A DNA stretch of 64,000 bases from Rhodanobacter sp. MP7CTX1 (GCF_014205795.1 NZ_JACHCN010000003.1:159198-223197); one strand, 5' to 3'. Counted from the first letter of the stretch, positions 27,912 to 37,988 are shown. The notes: generated by a model from the sequence alone, not told the origin. Translations and numbers: made by a program.

Positions 27912-28964
27912 ATGGTTGATCAACTTATCCAACAGCTCCTGTGGCCGATCATCTTCATCCTGTGCATCACGGTGCCGCTGATCATTGCCGTGGCGATGTT
28001 CGTGTACTGGGAGCGCAAGGTCATCGGCTGGATGCATGTGCGCCTGGGACCGAACAAGATCGGACCGTTCGGTTTGCTGCAGGCGTTCGCGGACGTGGTC
28101 AAGCTGCTGATCAAGGAAGTGATCCTGCCGACCAATGCGAACAAGTTCCTGTACTACCTGGCGCCGTTGCTGGCGCTGATTCCGGCACTGGCGGCGTGGG
28201 CGGTGGTTCCGTTCAGCAGCAAGATGGTGCTGTCGAACGCGAACGCGGGCGTGCTGTATCTGCTGGCGATGACGTCGCTGGGTGTCTACGGCATCATCCT
28301 CGCCGGCTGGGCGTCCAACTCTCGTTATGCGCTGCTCGGTGCGATGCGTTCGGCCGCGCAGGTGATTTCCTATGAGCTGGCGATGGGTCTGTGCCTGGTC
28401 TGCGTGCTGGTGCTCGCCGGCAGCTTGAACCTCACCGACATCGTCAACGCGCAGGCTGGCCACAAGGGACTGTTCAACTGGTATTGGCTGCCACTGCTGC
28501 CGGTGTTCGTGATCTATTTCATCTCCGGCGTGGCCGAGACGAATCGCGCGCCGTTCGACGTGGCCGAGGGCGAGTCGGAAATCGTCGCGGGCTTCCATGT
28601 GGAATATTCCGGCTCGGCGTTTGCGATCTTTTTCCTGGCCGAATACGCCAACATGATCCTGATCAGCTTCCTCGCCTCGATCCTGTTCATGGGCGGCTGG
28701 CTCAGCCCGCTGCAGGGCGTGATCACCGCCGACGTGTCGCCGTGGGTCAACTGGATCTGGACAGGCGGCTTCATCTGGCTGTTCATCAAGGCCTTCCTTT
28801 TCGCGTTCATGTTCCTGTGGTTCCGCGCTACCTTTCCGCGCTATCGCTATGACCAGATCATGCGGCTCGGCTGGAAGGTGCTTATCCCGATCGCCATCGT
28901 CTGGGTGCTGGTCGCCGGCTGCATGAAGTACTACGGCTGGGTCGGCGTGGGCATGGGGGCATAA
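27912..28964 (+). CDS. nuoH: NADH-quinone oxidoreductase subunit H
   Basis: NuoH (350 aa, about eight membrane helices) links the peripheral arm to the proton pumps. The signatures [23 protein letters not shown] (quoted in part), [12 protein letters not shown] and [25 protein letters not shown] (in part) are present, including the acidic loop near the quinone entrance. ATG 27912 lies 5 nt after nuoG. Confidence 0.97.
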   Translation: MVDQLIQQLLWPIIFILCITVPLIIAVAMFVYWERKVIGWMHVRLGPNKIGPFGLLQAFADVVKLLIKEVILPTNANKFLYYLAPLLALIPALAAWAVVPFSSKMVLSNANAGVLYLLAMTSLGVYGIILAGWASNSRYALLGAMRSAAQVISYELAMGLCLVCVLVLAGSLNLTDIVNAQAGHKGLFNWYWLPLLPVFVIYFISGVAETNRAPFDVAEGESEIVAGFHVEYSGSAFAIFFLAEYANMILISFLASILFMGGWLSPLQGVITADVSPWVNWIWTGGFIWLFIKAFLFAFMFLWFRATFPRYRYDQIMRLGWKVLIPIAIVWVLVAGCMKYYGWVGVGMGA

Positions 28965-28972
28965 AGAATCCA

Positions 28973-29464
28973 ATGAATCGCATATCCGCTTATTTCAAGA
29001 GTCTGCTGCTGATCGAGCTGTTCCAGGGCATGGGACTGACGCTCGGTTACATGTTCAAGCCGAAGTACACCGTGCGCTATCCGATGGAGCACATCCCCAA
29101 GTCGAACCGTTTCCGCGGTCTGCATGCGCTGCGTCGCTATGCGAACGGTGAAGAGCGCTGCATCGCCTGCAAGCTGTGCGAAGCGGTGTGCCCGGCACTG
29201 GCGATCACGATCGATTCGGCGCCCCGCGAAAGCGACGGCCAGCGCCGCACCACGCGCTACGACATCGATCTGTTCAAGTGCATCTTCTGCGGCTTCTGCG
29301 AAGAGAGCTGCCCGGTCGATTCGATCGTCGAGACCAGCATCCACGAATACCACTTCGAGCATCGCGGCGAAAACATTGTGGACAAGACGAAGTTGCTCGC
29401 CATCGGCGATCGCTTTGAACACCAGATCGCCGCCGATCGTGCACAAGACGCAGCGTACCGCTGA
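28973..29464 (+). CDS. nuoI: NADH-quinone oxidoreductase subunit I
   Basis: NuoI (163 aa) carries [4Fe-4S] clusters N6a and N6b in two ferredoxin motifs: [12 protein letters not shown] and [12 protein letters not shown]. The N-terminal [10 protein letters not shown] segment anchors it to the membrane arm. It lies 8 nt after nuoH. Confidence 0.97.
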   Translation: MNRISAYFKSLLLIELFQGMGLTLGYMFKPKYTVRYPMEHIPKSNRFRGLHALRRYANGEERCIACKLCEAVCPALAITIDSAPRESDGQRRTTRYDIDLFKCIFCGFCEESCPVDSIVETSIHEYHFEHRGENIVDKTKLLAIGDRFEHQIAADRAQDAAYR

Positions 29465-29471
29465 GGCCAAG

Positions 29472-30122
29472 ATGAATCCCCAACTGTTCCAACTCATCTG
29501 CTTCTACGCTTTCAGCTTCGTCACCGTGGCCGCCGCATTGTCGGTGATCACCTTGCGCAACACCGTGCATGCGGTGCTGGCGCTGGTGCTCACTTTCTTC
29601 AGTACGGCCTGCCTGTGGATGCTCGCTGAAGCGGAGTTTCTCGCGCTGGCGCTGATCGTGGTCTATGTGGGCGCCGTGATGGTGCTGTTCCTGTTCGTGG
29701 TGATGATGCTAGACATCGACCAGGAAAAGATGCGCGAGGGCTTCGTGAAGTTCCTTCCGGTCGGCTTGATCGTGGCGCTGGCGATGCTTGCGGAGATGCT
29801 CGGCTTGATCGGCGTGCGGGCGATGCATGTGCAGATCATGGGCGCCAATCCGGCGACCGTCGCCGGCATGTCCAACACCGCGTGGCTGGGCCGTGCGCTC
29901 TACACGCAATACCTGCTGCCGTTCGAGATCGCTGCGCTGATCCTCACCGTGGGTGTGGTGGCGGCGGTGGCGCTGACCTTGCGCCAACGCGGTGATATGC
30001 GCCACGAATCGGCCAGTCAGCAGGTCGCGGTCAATCCGCGTGATCGCATCCGTATCGTGAAGATGGCCAGCGAGCGCCCCGCAGGGGAATCGCCGGCCAC
30101 GCCGCAGGAGTCCAAACCATGA
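29472..30122 (+). CDS. nuoJ: NADH-quinone oxidoreductase subunit J
   Basis: NuoJ (216 aa) is a five-helix membrane subunit. [28 protein letters not shown] (in part: [19 protein letters not shown]) is the conserved helix 3 with the pi-bulge region. A hydrophilic C-terminal tail of about 45 residues ([20 protein letters not shown]) extends past the last helix. It overlaps nuoK by 4 bp. Confidence 0.96.
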   Translation: MNPQLFQLICFYAFSFVTVAAALSVITLRNTVHAVLALVLTFFSTACLWMLAEAEFLALALIVVYVGAVMVLFLFVVMMLDIDQEKMREGFVKFLPVGLIVALAMLAEMLGLIGVRAMHVQIMGANPATVAGMSNTAWLGRALYTQYLLPFEIAALILTVGVVAAVALTLRQRGDMRHESASQQVAVNPRDRIRIVKMASERPAGESPATPQESKP

Positions 30123-30424
30123 TCACGCTCTCGCACTACATCGTGCTCGGCGCCGTGCTGTTCTGCATTGCCGTCGCCGGCCTGTTCATCAATCGCAAGA
30201 ACGTCATCGTGCTGTTGATGTCGATCGAGCTGATGCTGCTGGCGGTGAATACGAACTTCGTGGCGTTCTCGCGTTTTCTCGGCGACGTGTCAGGGCAGGT
30301 GTTCGTGTTCTTCATCCTTACCGTGGCCGCGGCGGAAGCCGCCATCGGCCTGGCGATCCTGGTGCTGCTGTTCCGCAATCGCAGCACCATCAATATCGCC
30401 GACATCGACAGTATGAAGGGTTGA
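30119..30424 (+). CDS. nuoK: NADH-quinone oxidoreductase subunit K
   Basis: NuoK (101 aa) has three membrane helices with the two buried acidic residues expected for proton transfer: one in [11 protein letters not shown] and one in [13 protein letters not shown]. It is coupled to nuoJ through an ATGA overlap. Confidence 0.97.
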   Translation: MITLSHYIVLGAVLFCIAVAGLFINRKNVIVLLMSIELMLLAVNTNFVAFSRFLGDVSGQVFVFFILTVAAAEAAIGLAILVLLFRNRSTINIADIDSMKG

Positions 30425-30428
30425 CCCG

Positions 30429-32492
30429 ATGCAGCTTTCGACATCCATTCTGCTGATCATCGCGCTGGCCCCGCTGGTCGGCTGTGTGCTGGCCGGGTTC
30501 CTTGGCCGGTTCATCGGTCGCGCCGGCTCGCATACCGTCACTATCCTCGGTGTCGCGCTGTCCTGCGCACTGTCGTTCTATGTGCTTTACCAGCTCACCT
30601 ACGGCGGGGCTGCCGAGTACAACCAGAACATCTACACCTGGTTCCAGATCGGTCACTTCAATGCCAGCGTCGGCTTCCTGGTCGACCGGTTGACCGCGAT
30701 GATGCTAGTGGTGGTGAGCTTCGTATCGCTGCTGGTGCACGTTTACACGATTGGCTACATGGCTGACGACGACGGCTATCAGCGCTTCTTCAGCTACATC
30801 TCGCTGTTCACGTTCTCGATGTTCATGCTGGTCATGAGCAACAACTTCATGCAGCTGTTCTTCGGCTGGGAAGGTGTGGGCCTGGTGTCGTACCTGCTGA
30901 TTGGCTTCTGGTACAAGCGGCCGACGGCGATTTTCGCCAGCCTGAAGGCGTTCCTGATCAACCGCGTGGGCGACTTCGGCTTCCTGCTCGGCATCGCGGC
31001 GGTCCTGTATTTCCTGGGCACGTTCGATTACGCCACGGCGTTCGGAGCAGCTCCCAGCCTGGTCGGCAAGACGCTGCAGATCACGGCGAACACGCATTGG
31101 GATGCGGCAACGGTGATCTGCATCCTGTTGTTCATCGGTGCGATGGGCAAGTCCGCGCAAGTGCCGCTACATGTGTGGTTGCCGGACTCGATGGAAGGTC
31201 CGACGCCGATCTCCGCGCTGATCCACGCGGCCACGATGGTGACTGCCGGCATCTTCATGGTGGCGCGCATGTCGCCGCTGTTCGAGCTGTCGGAGGGTGC
31301 TCTCAGCTTCGTGCTGGTCATCGGTGCCACCACGGCGCTGTTCACTGGCCTGATCGGCATCGTGCAGAACGACATCAAGCGGGTGATCGCGTATTCGACG
31401 CTGTCGCAGCTCGGTTACATGACAGTCGCGCTGGGCGTGTCCGCGTATAGCGGTGCGGTGTATCACCTGATGACCCATGCGTTCTTCAAGGCGCTGCTGT
31501 TCCTCGGTGCCGGCTCGGTGATCATCGCGATGCATCACGAGCAGGACATGCGCTACATGGGCGGCCTGCGAAAATACATGCCGATCACCTGGATCACGAT
31601 GTGGATCGGTTCGCTGGCACTGTGCGGCGTGCCGTTCTTTGCAGGTTTCTACTCGAAGGATTCGATCATCGAGGCAGTCGGCCTGTCGCACCGCTGGGGT
31701 GCGGGCTACGCGTATTTCTGCGTGATGGCCGGCGCGCTGGTGACCGGGTTGTACACGTTCCGCCAGATGTACCTGACGTTCCATGGCAAGGAGCGCTTCA
31801 CGGTTCTCGAGCACCACGAGCACGTGCATCACAACGAGCATCATGACGACCATGATCATCATGAGCCGGGCGTGCTGGATCATGCGCCGAAGGAATCGCC
31901 GTGGGTGGTGACGCTGCCGCTGGTGCTGCTGGCGATTCCGTCGCTGCTGGTCGGCTATGTCACGGTCGGGCCGATGCTGTTCGGCAACTGGTTCGGCAGC
32001 GCGATCCATGTGAATGAGGCGAACAACGTGCTGGCCGAACTGGGGCACGAGTTCGACGGTTCGCTGACGATGGCGTTGAAAGGGTTCGGGCAGTTGCCGT
32101 TTGGGCTGGTTGCCCTCGCGTTCGCGATTACCACTTATATCTACCTGTTCAATCCGGCGATGGCCGGCAAGATCAAGTCCGCGCTGAAGCCGTTCTGGAC
32201 GATTCTTGACCGCAAGTACTGGGTCGACGATGTCTACTTTGCGGTGTTTGCGCGTGGCGGGGTCATGCTTGGTCGGCTGTTCTGGAAGGCGGGTGACACG
32301 GCGGTTATCGACGACACCATGGTGAACGGTTCGGTGAGCATGGTTCACCGCATCGCCGCCCTGATGCGTCGTCTGCAATCGGGTTATCTCTATCACTACG
32401 CATTCGCGATGATTCTTGGCCTGATCCTGCTGCTCGGTGGGTACTGGCTGTTTGGTTCCGGGCTGGTCGGTTCCGGCCTCGTCGGGCAATAA
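30429..32492 (+). CDS. nuoL: NADH-quinone oxidoreductase subunit L
   Basis: NuoL (687 aa) is the distal antiporter-like proton pump with the long lateral helix. Signatures include FFGWEGVGLVSYLLIGFW, HVWLPDSMEGPTPISALIHAATMV (in part: WLPDSMEGPTPISALIHA) and IQNDIKRVIAYSTLSQLGYM (with V for the first I). It is longer than E. coli NuoL (613 aa), partly because of a His-rich loop at residues about 461-480 with 10 His in about 20 residues. Confidence 0.97.
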   Translation: MQLSTSILLIIALAPLVGCVLAGFLGRFIGRAGSHTVTILGVALSCALSFYVLYQLTYGGAAEYNQNIYTWFQIGHFNASVGFLVDRLTAMMLVVVSFVSLLVHVYTIGYMADDDGYQRFFSYISLFTFSMFMLVMSNNFMQLFFGWEGVGLVSYLLIGFWYKRPTAIFASLKAFLINRVGDFGFLLGIAAVLYFLGTFDYATAFGAAPSLVGKTLQITANTHWDAATVICILLFIGAMGKSAQVPLHVWLPDSMEGPTPISALIHAATMVTAGIFMVARMSPLFELSEGALSFVLVIGATTALFTGLIGIVQNDIKRVIAYSTLSQLGYMTVALGVSAYSGAVYHLMTHAFFKALLFLGAGSVIIAMHHEQDMRYMGGLRKYMPITWITMWIGSLALCGVPFFAGFYSKDSIIEAVGLSHRWGAGYAYFCVMAGALVTGLYTFRQMYLTFHGKERFTVLEHHEHVHHNEHHDDHDHHEPGVLDHAPKESPWVVTLPLVLLAIPSLLVGYVTVGPMLFGNWFGSAIHVNEANNVLAELGHEFDGSLTMALKGFGQLPFGLVALAFAITTYIYLFNPAMAGKIKSALKPFWTILDRKYWVDDVYFAVFARGGVMLGRLFWKAGDTAVIDDTMVNGSVSMVHRIAALMRRLQSGYLYHYAFAMILGLILLLGGYWLFGSGLVGSGLVGQ

Positions 32493-32507
32493 GGGAAGCA
32501 AGCACAC

Positions 32508-34016
32508 ATGTTCAATCACTTGCTCAGCCTGCTGATCTGGCTCCCCATCGCCGGCGGCATTCCGGTGCTGCTTGCCGGCGCCAGCCGGCCCAACCTGGCA
32601 CGCTGGCTGTCACTGCTGGTGGCCGTGCTGACCTTCGTCGTCAGCCTGTTTCTACTGGTGCAATACCACCCCGATGCGGGCGGCATGCAGCTCAATGAAA
32701 GCTATCTGTGGATAGCCTCATGGGGCGTCCACTACAGCCTGGCGGTCGACGGCATTTCGGTGGCGCTGATCCTGATGAGCACCTTCGTCGGCATCCTGGT
32801 GATCGTCGGTGCATGGCAAGTCATCCAGGACAAGCCGCACCAGTACATGGCCGCGATGCTGATTCTTGAAGGCTTGCTGATCGGCGTGTTCTGCGCCACG
32901 GATGCGCTGCTGTTCTACGCGTTGTTCGAGGCGATCCTGATTCCGATGTTCATCCTGATCGGCATCTGGGGTGGCCCGCGTCGCGTGTATGCGACGCTGA
33001 AGTTCTTCATCTACACATTCTTCGGCTCGGTCTTCATGTTGATCGCGCTGCTGTATCTGTATCAGCAGGCGCACACGTTCGACATGGCCACGCTGGCGGC
33101 GTTGCCGCTGACGATGCAGGAGCAAACCTGGATCTTCTTCGCGTTCCTGATCGCGTTTGCCATCAAGGTGCCGATGGTGCCGGTGCACACGTGGTTGCCG
33201 GATGCCCACGTGGAGGCGCCGACGGGCGGCTCGGTGGTGCTGGCGGCGGTGATGCTGAAAGTCGGCACGTACGGAATCCTGCGCTTCATCCTGCCGATCA
33301 CGCCTGACGCGGGTGCGCATTACGCGTGGCTGGTGATCTTGTTGAGCCTGATCGCGATCGTCTATATCGGCTATGTCGCGCTCGTACAGGAGGACATGAA
33401 GAAGCTGGTCGCGTATTCCTCGGTAGCCCACATGGGCTTCGTCACGCTGGGCATCTTCATCGCGTTCATGCTGGTGCGTCAGCCGGGTTATGGCGACATG
33501 GCGCTGCTGGGCATGCAGGGCGCGATGGTGCAGATGATTTCGCACGGCTTCGTCTCGGGCGCGATGTTTACCTGCATCGGCGTCATGTACGACCGCTTGC
33601 ACACACGCCAGATCAAGGATTACGGCGGCGTCATCAACGTGATGCCGTGGTTCGGCTTCTTCTATGTGCTGTTTGCCATGGCCAATTGTGGTCTGCCGGG
33701 CACCAGCGGGTTTGTCGGCGAGTTCATGGTGATCCTGGCCAGCTTCAGTGCGAGCCCGTGGATCGCGCTGTTTGCCGCATTCACCCTGGTTATCGGCGCG
33801 GGATACACGCTGTGGCTCGTCAAGCGCGTGCTGTGGGGCGACATCACCAATCCGCACGTGGCCGAGATGAAGGAAATCAACGGCCGCGAGACGTTCGTGC
33901 TGGCCGCGTTCGCCGCGGCGGTACTCGCGCTCGGCGTCTGGCCGCAGCCGCTGGTTCACCTGATGGGCACCTCGGTGTCGCAGCTGGTGCAGCAGCTCGC
34001 CATCCACAAGATTTGA
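32508..34016 (+). CDS. nuoM: NADH-quinone oxidoreductase subunit M
   Basis: NuoM (502 aa, about 14 helices) is an antiporter-like pump. LFYALFEAILIPMFILIGIWGG contains the key membrane Glu (partial quote), followed by VPVHTWLPDAHVEAPTGGSV and EDMKKLVAYSSVAHMG. It begins 15 nt after nuoL with an AAGGGAAG site. Confidence 0.97.
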   Translation: MFNHLLSLLIWLPIAGGIPVLLAGASRPNLARWLSLLVAVLTFVVSLFLLVQYHPDAGGMQLNESYLWIASWGVHYSLAVDGISVALILMSTFVGILVIVGAWQVIQDKPHQYMAAMLILEGLLIGVFCATDALLFYALFEAILIPMFILIGIWGGPRRVYATLKFFIYTFFGSVFMLIALLYLYQQAHTFDMATLAALPLTMQEQTWIFFAFLIAFAIKVPMVPVHTWLPDAHVEAPTGGSVVLAAVMLKVGTYGILRFILPITPDAGAHYAWLVILLSLIAIVYIGYVALVQEDMKKLVAYSSVAHMGFVTLGIFIAFMLVRQPGYGDMALLGMQGAMVQMISHGFVSGAMFTCIGVMYDRLHTRQIKDYGGVINVMPWFGFFYVLFAMANCGLPGTSGFVGEFMVILASFSASPWIALFAAFTLVIGAGYTLWLVKRVLWGDITNPHVAEMKEINGRETFVLAAFAAAVLALGVWPQPLVHLMGTSVSQLVQQLAIHKI

Positions 34017-34028
34017 TCGGGATCCAAC

Positions 34029-35483
34029 ATGCCCACCCTGAATGACATCCTGATCCTGCTGCCAGAGTTCTATCTGGTGGCGGCGGCGTGCCTGCTGTTG
34101 TTGCTGGACGCCTTCATGAAGCCCGCGCAGCGACCGCTGCTGCACTGGCTTGCGATCGCCGTGTTGCTGGTAACTATCTATCTGGTGATTGCTGGTCAGC
34201 CTGAGCAAAGCGTGACGGCGTTCGGCGGCATGTTTGTGCGCGATCAGGTGTCCGAGATACTCAAGGTCTTCGCGCTGGGTACCACCGCGATGATATGTGT
34301 CTACGCCCGACCGTATCTGATCGATCGCAAACTGTTCATTGGCGAGTTCTACACGCTGCTGATCTTCGCTGTACTCGGCGTGATGCTGCTCGTTTCGGCA
34401 GGCAACTTCGTCACCCTGTACCTGGGGCTGGAGCTGATGTCGCTGTCCTCGTATGCGCTGGTGGCGTTGAACCGCGATTCGAAATTGCCATCCGAGGCCG
34501 CGATCAAGTACTTCGTGTTGGGCGCACTGGCCTCGGGCATGCTGTTGTACGGTATGTCGATGGTTTATGGCGCCTCCGGCATGGGCGGCACACCAAGTCT
34601 GGATCTGGCGCAATTGCACCACGTGATGGCGTACACCACGGCGCCGAACCTGCTGCTGTTCGGGCTGATCTTCATGATCGTCGGCATCGGTTTCAAGCTC
34701 GGTGCCGCGCCGTTCCACATGTGGATTCCGGACGTCTATCAGGGCGCGCCGACTCCGGTCACCACGTTCATTGCGTCGGGCTCGAAGCTGGCCGCGTTCG
34801 GCATGGCTTACCGTCTGCTCAGTTCGGGCATGGGCGACCTGTCGCAGCATTGGCAACTGATGCTGGCGGTGCTGGCCGTACTGTCGCTGGCGATCGGCAA
34901 CCTGGTTGCCATCGTGCAGACCAACCTCAAGCGCATGCTGGCCTATTCGACCATCTCGCACATGGGTTACCTGCTGCTGGGTCTGGCCGCCGCCGGGCCG
35001 GAAGGTTATGCCGCGGCAATGTTCTACGCGCTCAGTTATGCAGTGATGAGTGTGGCCGCGTTCGGTGTGATCCTGGCGCTGGCGCGTGCGGGTTTTGAAT
35101 GCGAAGAGATCGCCGACCTTAAGGGACTCAATCAGAAGTCGCCGTGGATGGCGTTCCTGATGCTGCTGATTATGTTGTCGCTGGCCGGCGTGCCACCGCT
35201 GTTCGGTTTCTGGGCCAAGGCGCTGGTGCTGGAGGCCGCGATCCATTCGCACATGATGTGGCTTGGCATCGTTGGTATCGTGTTTGCAATCATCGGCCTG
35301 TATTACTACCTGTATGTCATCAAGGTGATGTACTTCGACAAGCCGGCCGAAGGCAGCGTGTTGCAGTCCAAGCCTGATGTGCCATTGCGCGTGGTGCTTT
35401 CGTTGAATGCACTGTCGCTGCTGGTGCTGGGTTTGTACTGGGGTCCGTTGTTTGCCTGGTGCAGGCACGCGTTCGGTCTTTGA
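34029..35483 (+). CDS. nuoN: NADH-quinone oxidoreductase subunit N
   Basis: NuoN (484 aa) is the third antiporter-like subunit and the last nuo gene. LELMSLSSYALVAL, FHMWIPDVYQGAPTPVTTFI and TNLKRMLAYSTISHMGYLLLG (partial) are the usual motifs. A 6-bp stem GCAGTG/CACTGC follows the stop without a U-tract, so termination of the operon is not obvious. Confidence 0.97.
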   Translation: MPTLNDILILLPEFYLVAAACLLLLLDAFMKPAQRPLLHWLAIAVLLVTIYLVIAGQPEQSVTAFGGMFVRDQVSEILKVFALGTTAMICVYARPYLIDRKLFIGEFYTLLIFAVLGVMLLVSAGNFVTLYLGLELMSLSSYALVALNRDSKLPSEAAIKYFVLGALASGMLLYGMSMVYGASGMGGTPSLDLAQLHHVMAYTTAPNLLLFGLIFMIVGIGFKLGAAPFHMWIPDVYQGAPTPVTTFIASGSKLAAFGMAYRLLSSGMGDLSQHWQLMLAVLAVLSLAIGNLVAIVQTNLKRMLAYSTISHMGYLLLGLAAAGPEGYAAAMFYALSYAVMSVAAFGVILALARAGFECEEIADLKGLNQKSPWMAFLMLLIMLSLAGVPPLFGFWAKALVLEAAIHSHMMWLGIVGIVFAIIGLYYYLYVIKVMYFDKPAEGSVLQSKPDVPLRVVLSLNALSLLVLGLYWGPLFAWCRHAFGL

Positions 35484-35552
35484 TGTCTTGTGTACGGCAG
35501 TGGTGATATGACACTGCGTAGTGATTAATTGTTGAATAGTTGACGTTGAGGC

Positions 35553-35581
35553 TTGCAAGAAACTGGCCACCCCGTTAGACT
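35553..35581 (+). promoter_or_regulatory. promoter of the initiator tRNA gene
   Basis: TTGCAA at 35553-35558 and TAGACT at 35576-35581 are 17 bp apart. The expected start (about 35588) lies 7 nt before the mature 5' end of the tRNA. Confidence 0.65.
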
Positions 35582-35594
35582 CTTCGGACTCTGA

Positions 35595-35671
35595 TGCGGG
35601 GTGGAGCAGTCTGGCAGCTCGTCGGGCTCATAACCCGAAGGTCGCAGGTTCGAATCCTGCCCCCGCTACCA
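35595..35671 (+). tRNA. metY: initiator tRNA-fMet (CAU)
   Basis: The 77-nt gene folds as a full cloverleaf with anticodon CAT at 35629-35631 and an encoded CCA end at 35669-35671. Initiator features are present: three G-C pairs closing the anticodon stem (CGGG/CCCG) and an unpaired first acceptor position, here T1 opposite T72 instead of the C1-A72 of E. coli. Its position ahead of rimP-nusA-infB matches the metY locus of E. coli. Confidence 0.97.
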
Positions 35672-35689
35672 GATCTTTCTTGGTGCAAG

Positions 35690-35713
35690 AAAGCCTCCTC
35701 GTGAGGCTTTTTT
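35690..35713 (+). terminator. intrinsic terminator after the tRNA
   Basis: An 8-bp stem AAAGCCTC / GAGGCTTT with loop CTCGT leads into six T residues, 18 nt after the tRNA CCA end. Confidence 0.8.
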
Positions 35714-35801
35714 GTTGGGCGCACGGATGCGTCGCGAGTGGTTGCTCCGGCAATCCCGCGTTGGAAGGAGCTACACGAGGAGGGACATCGGCGAGATAAG
35801 G

Positions 35802-35827
35802 AAATGGGCCGTTGGAGCCCATTTTTT
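35802..35827 (+). terminator. second intrinsic terminator, in the rimP leader
   Basis: An 8-bp stem AAATGGGC / GCCCATTT with a 7-nt loop runs into a T6 tract, ending 44 nt before the rimP start codon. Its location between tRNA and rimP suggests attenuation of the nusA operon. Confidence 0.75.
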
Positions 35828-35870
35828 GTTTCTGCCGCTCGGATAAAGAGTGGTCTGGGAGAACGAGCCC

Positions 35871-36434
35871 ATGGATACATACGCACTGACACAACGCTTC
35901 ACCGGGGTCTTGGCCGATCTGGGCCTGGAATGCCTTGGCGTGGAGTTCACCCCGTCGCACGGGCAGAGTACCCTGCGGGTTTACCTGGACTTGCTTGACA
36001 AGGACGGGGCCGATAAGAGCGCGCAGGACGAAGACGGCGTACGTCGCGAAGTCGGCGTCGAGGATTGCGAAACGGCCAGCCGCGAGTTGTCCGCGCTGCT
36101 CGATGTCGAGGATCCGATTCCCGGCCATTACGTGCTGGAGGTTTCATCGCCCGGCCTCGATCGACCGCTGTTCACGGCCGCGCATTTCGCGAAAGTCAGC
36201 GGGCAGGAAGTGAAATTGCTGCTGAAGGCGCCGTTGGAAGGACGTCGTCGCCTGCGCGGCAAAGTACTAATGGTGGAAGGCGAGCGGATTACGCTGGAAG
36301 CCGAAGGCAAGACATTCGAATTCGAGCATGCGCTGGTGGAAAGTGCGCGTGTGGTGCCGGACTGGGTTGCACTGGGTTATGCCCCGCAGCCCAAGCGCGG
36401 TGGCAAGACAGCGGCCCCCAAGGCCACGAAATAA
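35871..36434 (+). CDS. rimP: ribosome maturation factor RimP
   Basis: RimP helps assemble the 30S subunit. The 187-aa protein has the family core [23 protein letters not shown] (quoted in part), [36 protein letters not shown] (in part: [14 protein letters not shown]), and an SH3-like C-terminal half. It carries a short acidic insertion ([18 protein letters not shown]) and a Lys-rich tail, making it longer than E. coli RimP (150 aa). ATG 35871 is chosen over an in-frame GTG at 35850. Confidence 0.93.
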   Translation: MDTYALTQRFTGVLADLGLECLGVEFTPSHGQSTLRVYLDLLDKDGADKSAQDEDGVRREVGVEDCETASRELSALLDVEDPIPGHYVLEVSSPGLDRPLFTAAHFAKVSGQEVKLLLKAPLEGRRRLRGKVLMVEGERITLEAEGKTFEFEHALVESARVVPDWVALGYAPQPKRGGKTAAPKATK

Positions 36435-36482
36435 ATCAATCTTGAGCGATAGGACGTCACTGGCGTCTATGGAGTTGCTGCA

Positions 36483-37988
36483 ATGAGCAAAGAGCTTTTG
36501 CTGGTCGTTGATGCGGTCGCCAATGAAAAGGGCGTGCCGCGCGAAGTCATTTTCGAAGCGATGGAAGCTGCGTTGGCTTCGGCTGCGAAAAAGCGCTACC
36601 CGGAAGAGGAGCCTGACATTCGCGTATCCATCAACCAGGATACCGGCGAGTACGAGACGTTCCGTCGCTGGGAAGTCATTGCCGATGATGGCGAGATGGA
36701 ATCGCCGTCTTACCAGCTGCGCCTGATGGATGCGCTGGATGAGCGCGCGGACGCCGAAGTTGGCGAATATGTCGAGCAGCAGGTCGAGAACGCCGAATTC
36801 GGACGCATTGCCGCGCAGGCCGCCAAACAGGTGATCGTGCAGCGCGTGCGCGAGGCCGAACGCCAGCAGGTAGTCGATGCCTTCGCTGATCGCGTCGGTG
36901 AGCTGGTGACCGGCATCGTCAAGCGCGTCGAGCGCGGCAATATCTACCTCGACCTGGGCAGCAATGCCGAGGCGTTCATTCCCCGCGACAAGACGATTCC
37001 TCGCGAATCGGCCCGCGTTGGTGATCGCGTGCGTGGCTATCTTTACGAAGTGAAGTCCGAAGCGCGCGGTCCACAGCTGTTCGTGTCACGTGCCGCACCG
37101 GAATTCATGATCGAGCTGTTCAAGCTCGAGGTGCCGGAAGTCGGCCAGGGCCTGGTCGAGATCAAGGGCTGTGCCCGCGACCCGGGCGATCGCGCAAAGA
37201 TCGCCGTGCTCGCGCACGACAGCCGCACCGATCCGATCGGTGCCTGCATCGGCATGCGCGGTTCGCGCGTGCAGGCCGTCTCCAATGATCTGAACGGCGA
37301 GCGCGTCGACATCATCCTGTGGCACGAAAACCAGGCGCAGTACGTCATCAATGCGATGGCGCCGGCGGAAGTGCAGTCCATCATCATGGACGAGGAAAAG
37401 CATTCGATGGATATCGCGGTGGCCGAGGACAAGTTGTCCCAGGCCATCGGCCGCGGTGGCCAGAACGTGCGTCTGGCGAGCAAGCTCACCGGCTGGCAGC
37501 TCAACGTGATGACCCAGGACCAGGTCACCGCCAAGAGTGAGTCCGAGCAGGAGGCCGCGCGCCAGCTGTTCATGGAGAAGCTCGAAGTGGATCAGGAGAT
37601 TGCCGTTATCCTGGTTCAGGAAGGCTTCTCCAGCGTCGAGGAAATCGCCTATGTGCCCAGCGCCGAGCTGCTTGCGGTGGAGGGTTTCGACGAAGATATC
37701 GTCGAGGAGCTGCGCGCCCGTGCACGCGACGCGTTGCTGACCGAGGCACTGGCCGTGGAGGAGGGCGTCGACGAACATCAGCCGTCCGACGAGCTGCTGG
37801 CGCTGGAAGGCATGGACGAAGCGACGGCCTATGCACTGGCTGCCCGCGAAGTGAGCACGGTCGATGATCTGGCGGATCTGGCGGTAGATGACCTGATCGA
37901 TATCGAAGGCATGAACGAAGAACGCGCTGCAGCACTGATCATGGCCGCTCGTGCGCCGATGATCGCGCGGCTGGAGAAAGGCGGCTAA
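36483..37988 (+). CDS. nusA: transcription termination/antitermination factor NusA
   Basis: NusA (501 aa) binds RNA polymerase and modulates pausing, termination and antitermination. Domains in order: N-terminal RNAP-binding domain (1-125), S1 (about 135-200), two KH domains (about 230-345), and two C-terminal acidic helix-hairpin-helix repeats (about 375-425 and 440-495), as in E. coli. It has a GGAG ribosome-binding site and lies 48 nt after rimP. Confidence 0.97.
   Translation: MSKELLLVVDAVANEKGVPREVIFEAMEAALASAAKKRYPEEEPDIRVSINQDTGEYETFRRWEVIADDGEMESPSYQLRLMDALDERADAEVGEYVEQQVENAEFGRIAAQAAKQVIVQRVREAERQQVVDAFADRVGELVTGIVKRVERGNIYLDLGSNAEAFIPRDKTIPRESARVGDRVRGYLYEVKSEARGPQLFVSRAAPEFMIELFKLEVPEVGQGLVEIKGCARDPGDRAKIAVLAHDSRTDPIGACIGMRGSRVQAVSNDLNGERVDIILWHENQAQYVINAMAPAEVQSIIMDEEKHSMDIAVAEDKLSQAIGRGGQNVRLASKLTGWQLNVMTQDQVTAKSESEQEAARQLFMEKLEVDQEIAVILVQEGFSSVEEIAYVPSAELLAVEGFDEDIVEELRARARDALLTEALAVEEGVDEHQPSDELLALEGMDEATAYALAAREVSTVDDLADLAVDDLIDIEGMNEERAAALIMAARAPMIARLEKGG

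Noticed and set aside
32718..35570. 950-codon open frame on the minus strand opposite nuoM and nuoN
   Set aside because: It is fully antisense to two clear complex I genes and its product is dominated by His, Gln, Arg and Asp, as expected for the reverse of GC-rich membrane-protein codons.
35575..35892. Minus-strand 105-codon frame including GRIRTCDLRVMSPTSC
   Set aside because: It is the reverse translation of the initiator tRNA gene and terminator region, a known source of false protein annotations.
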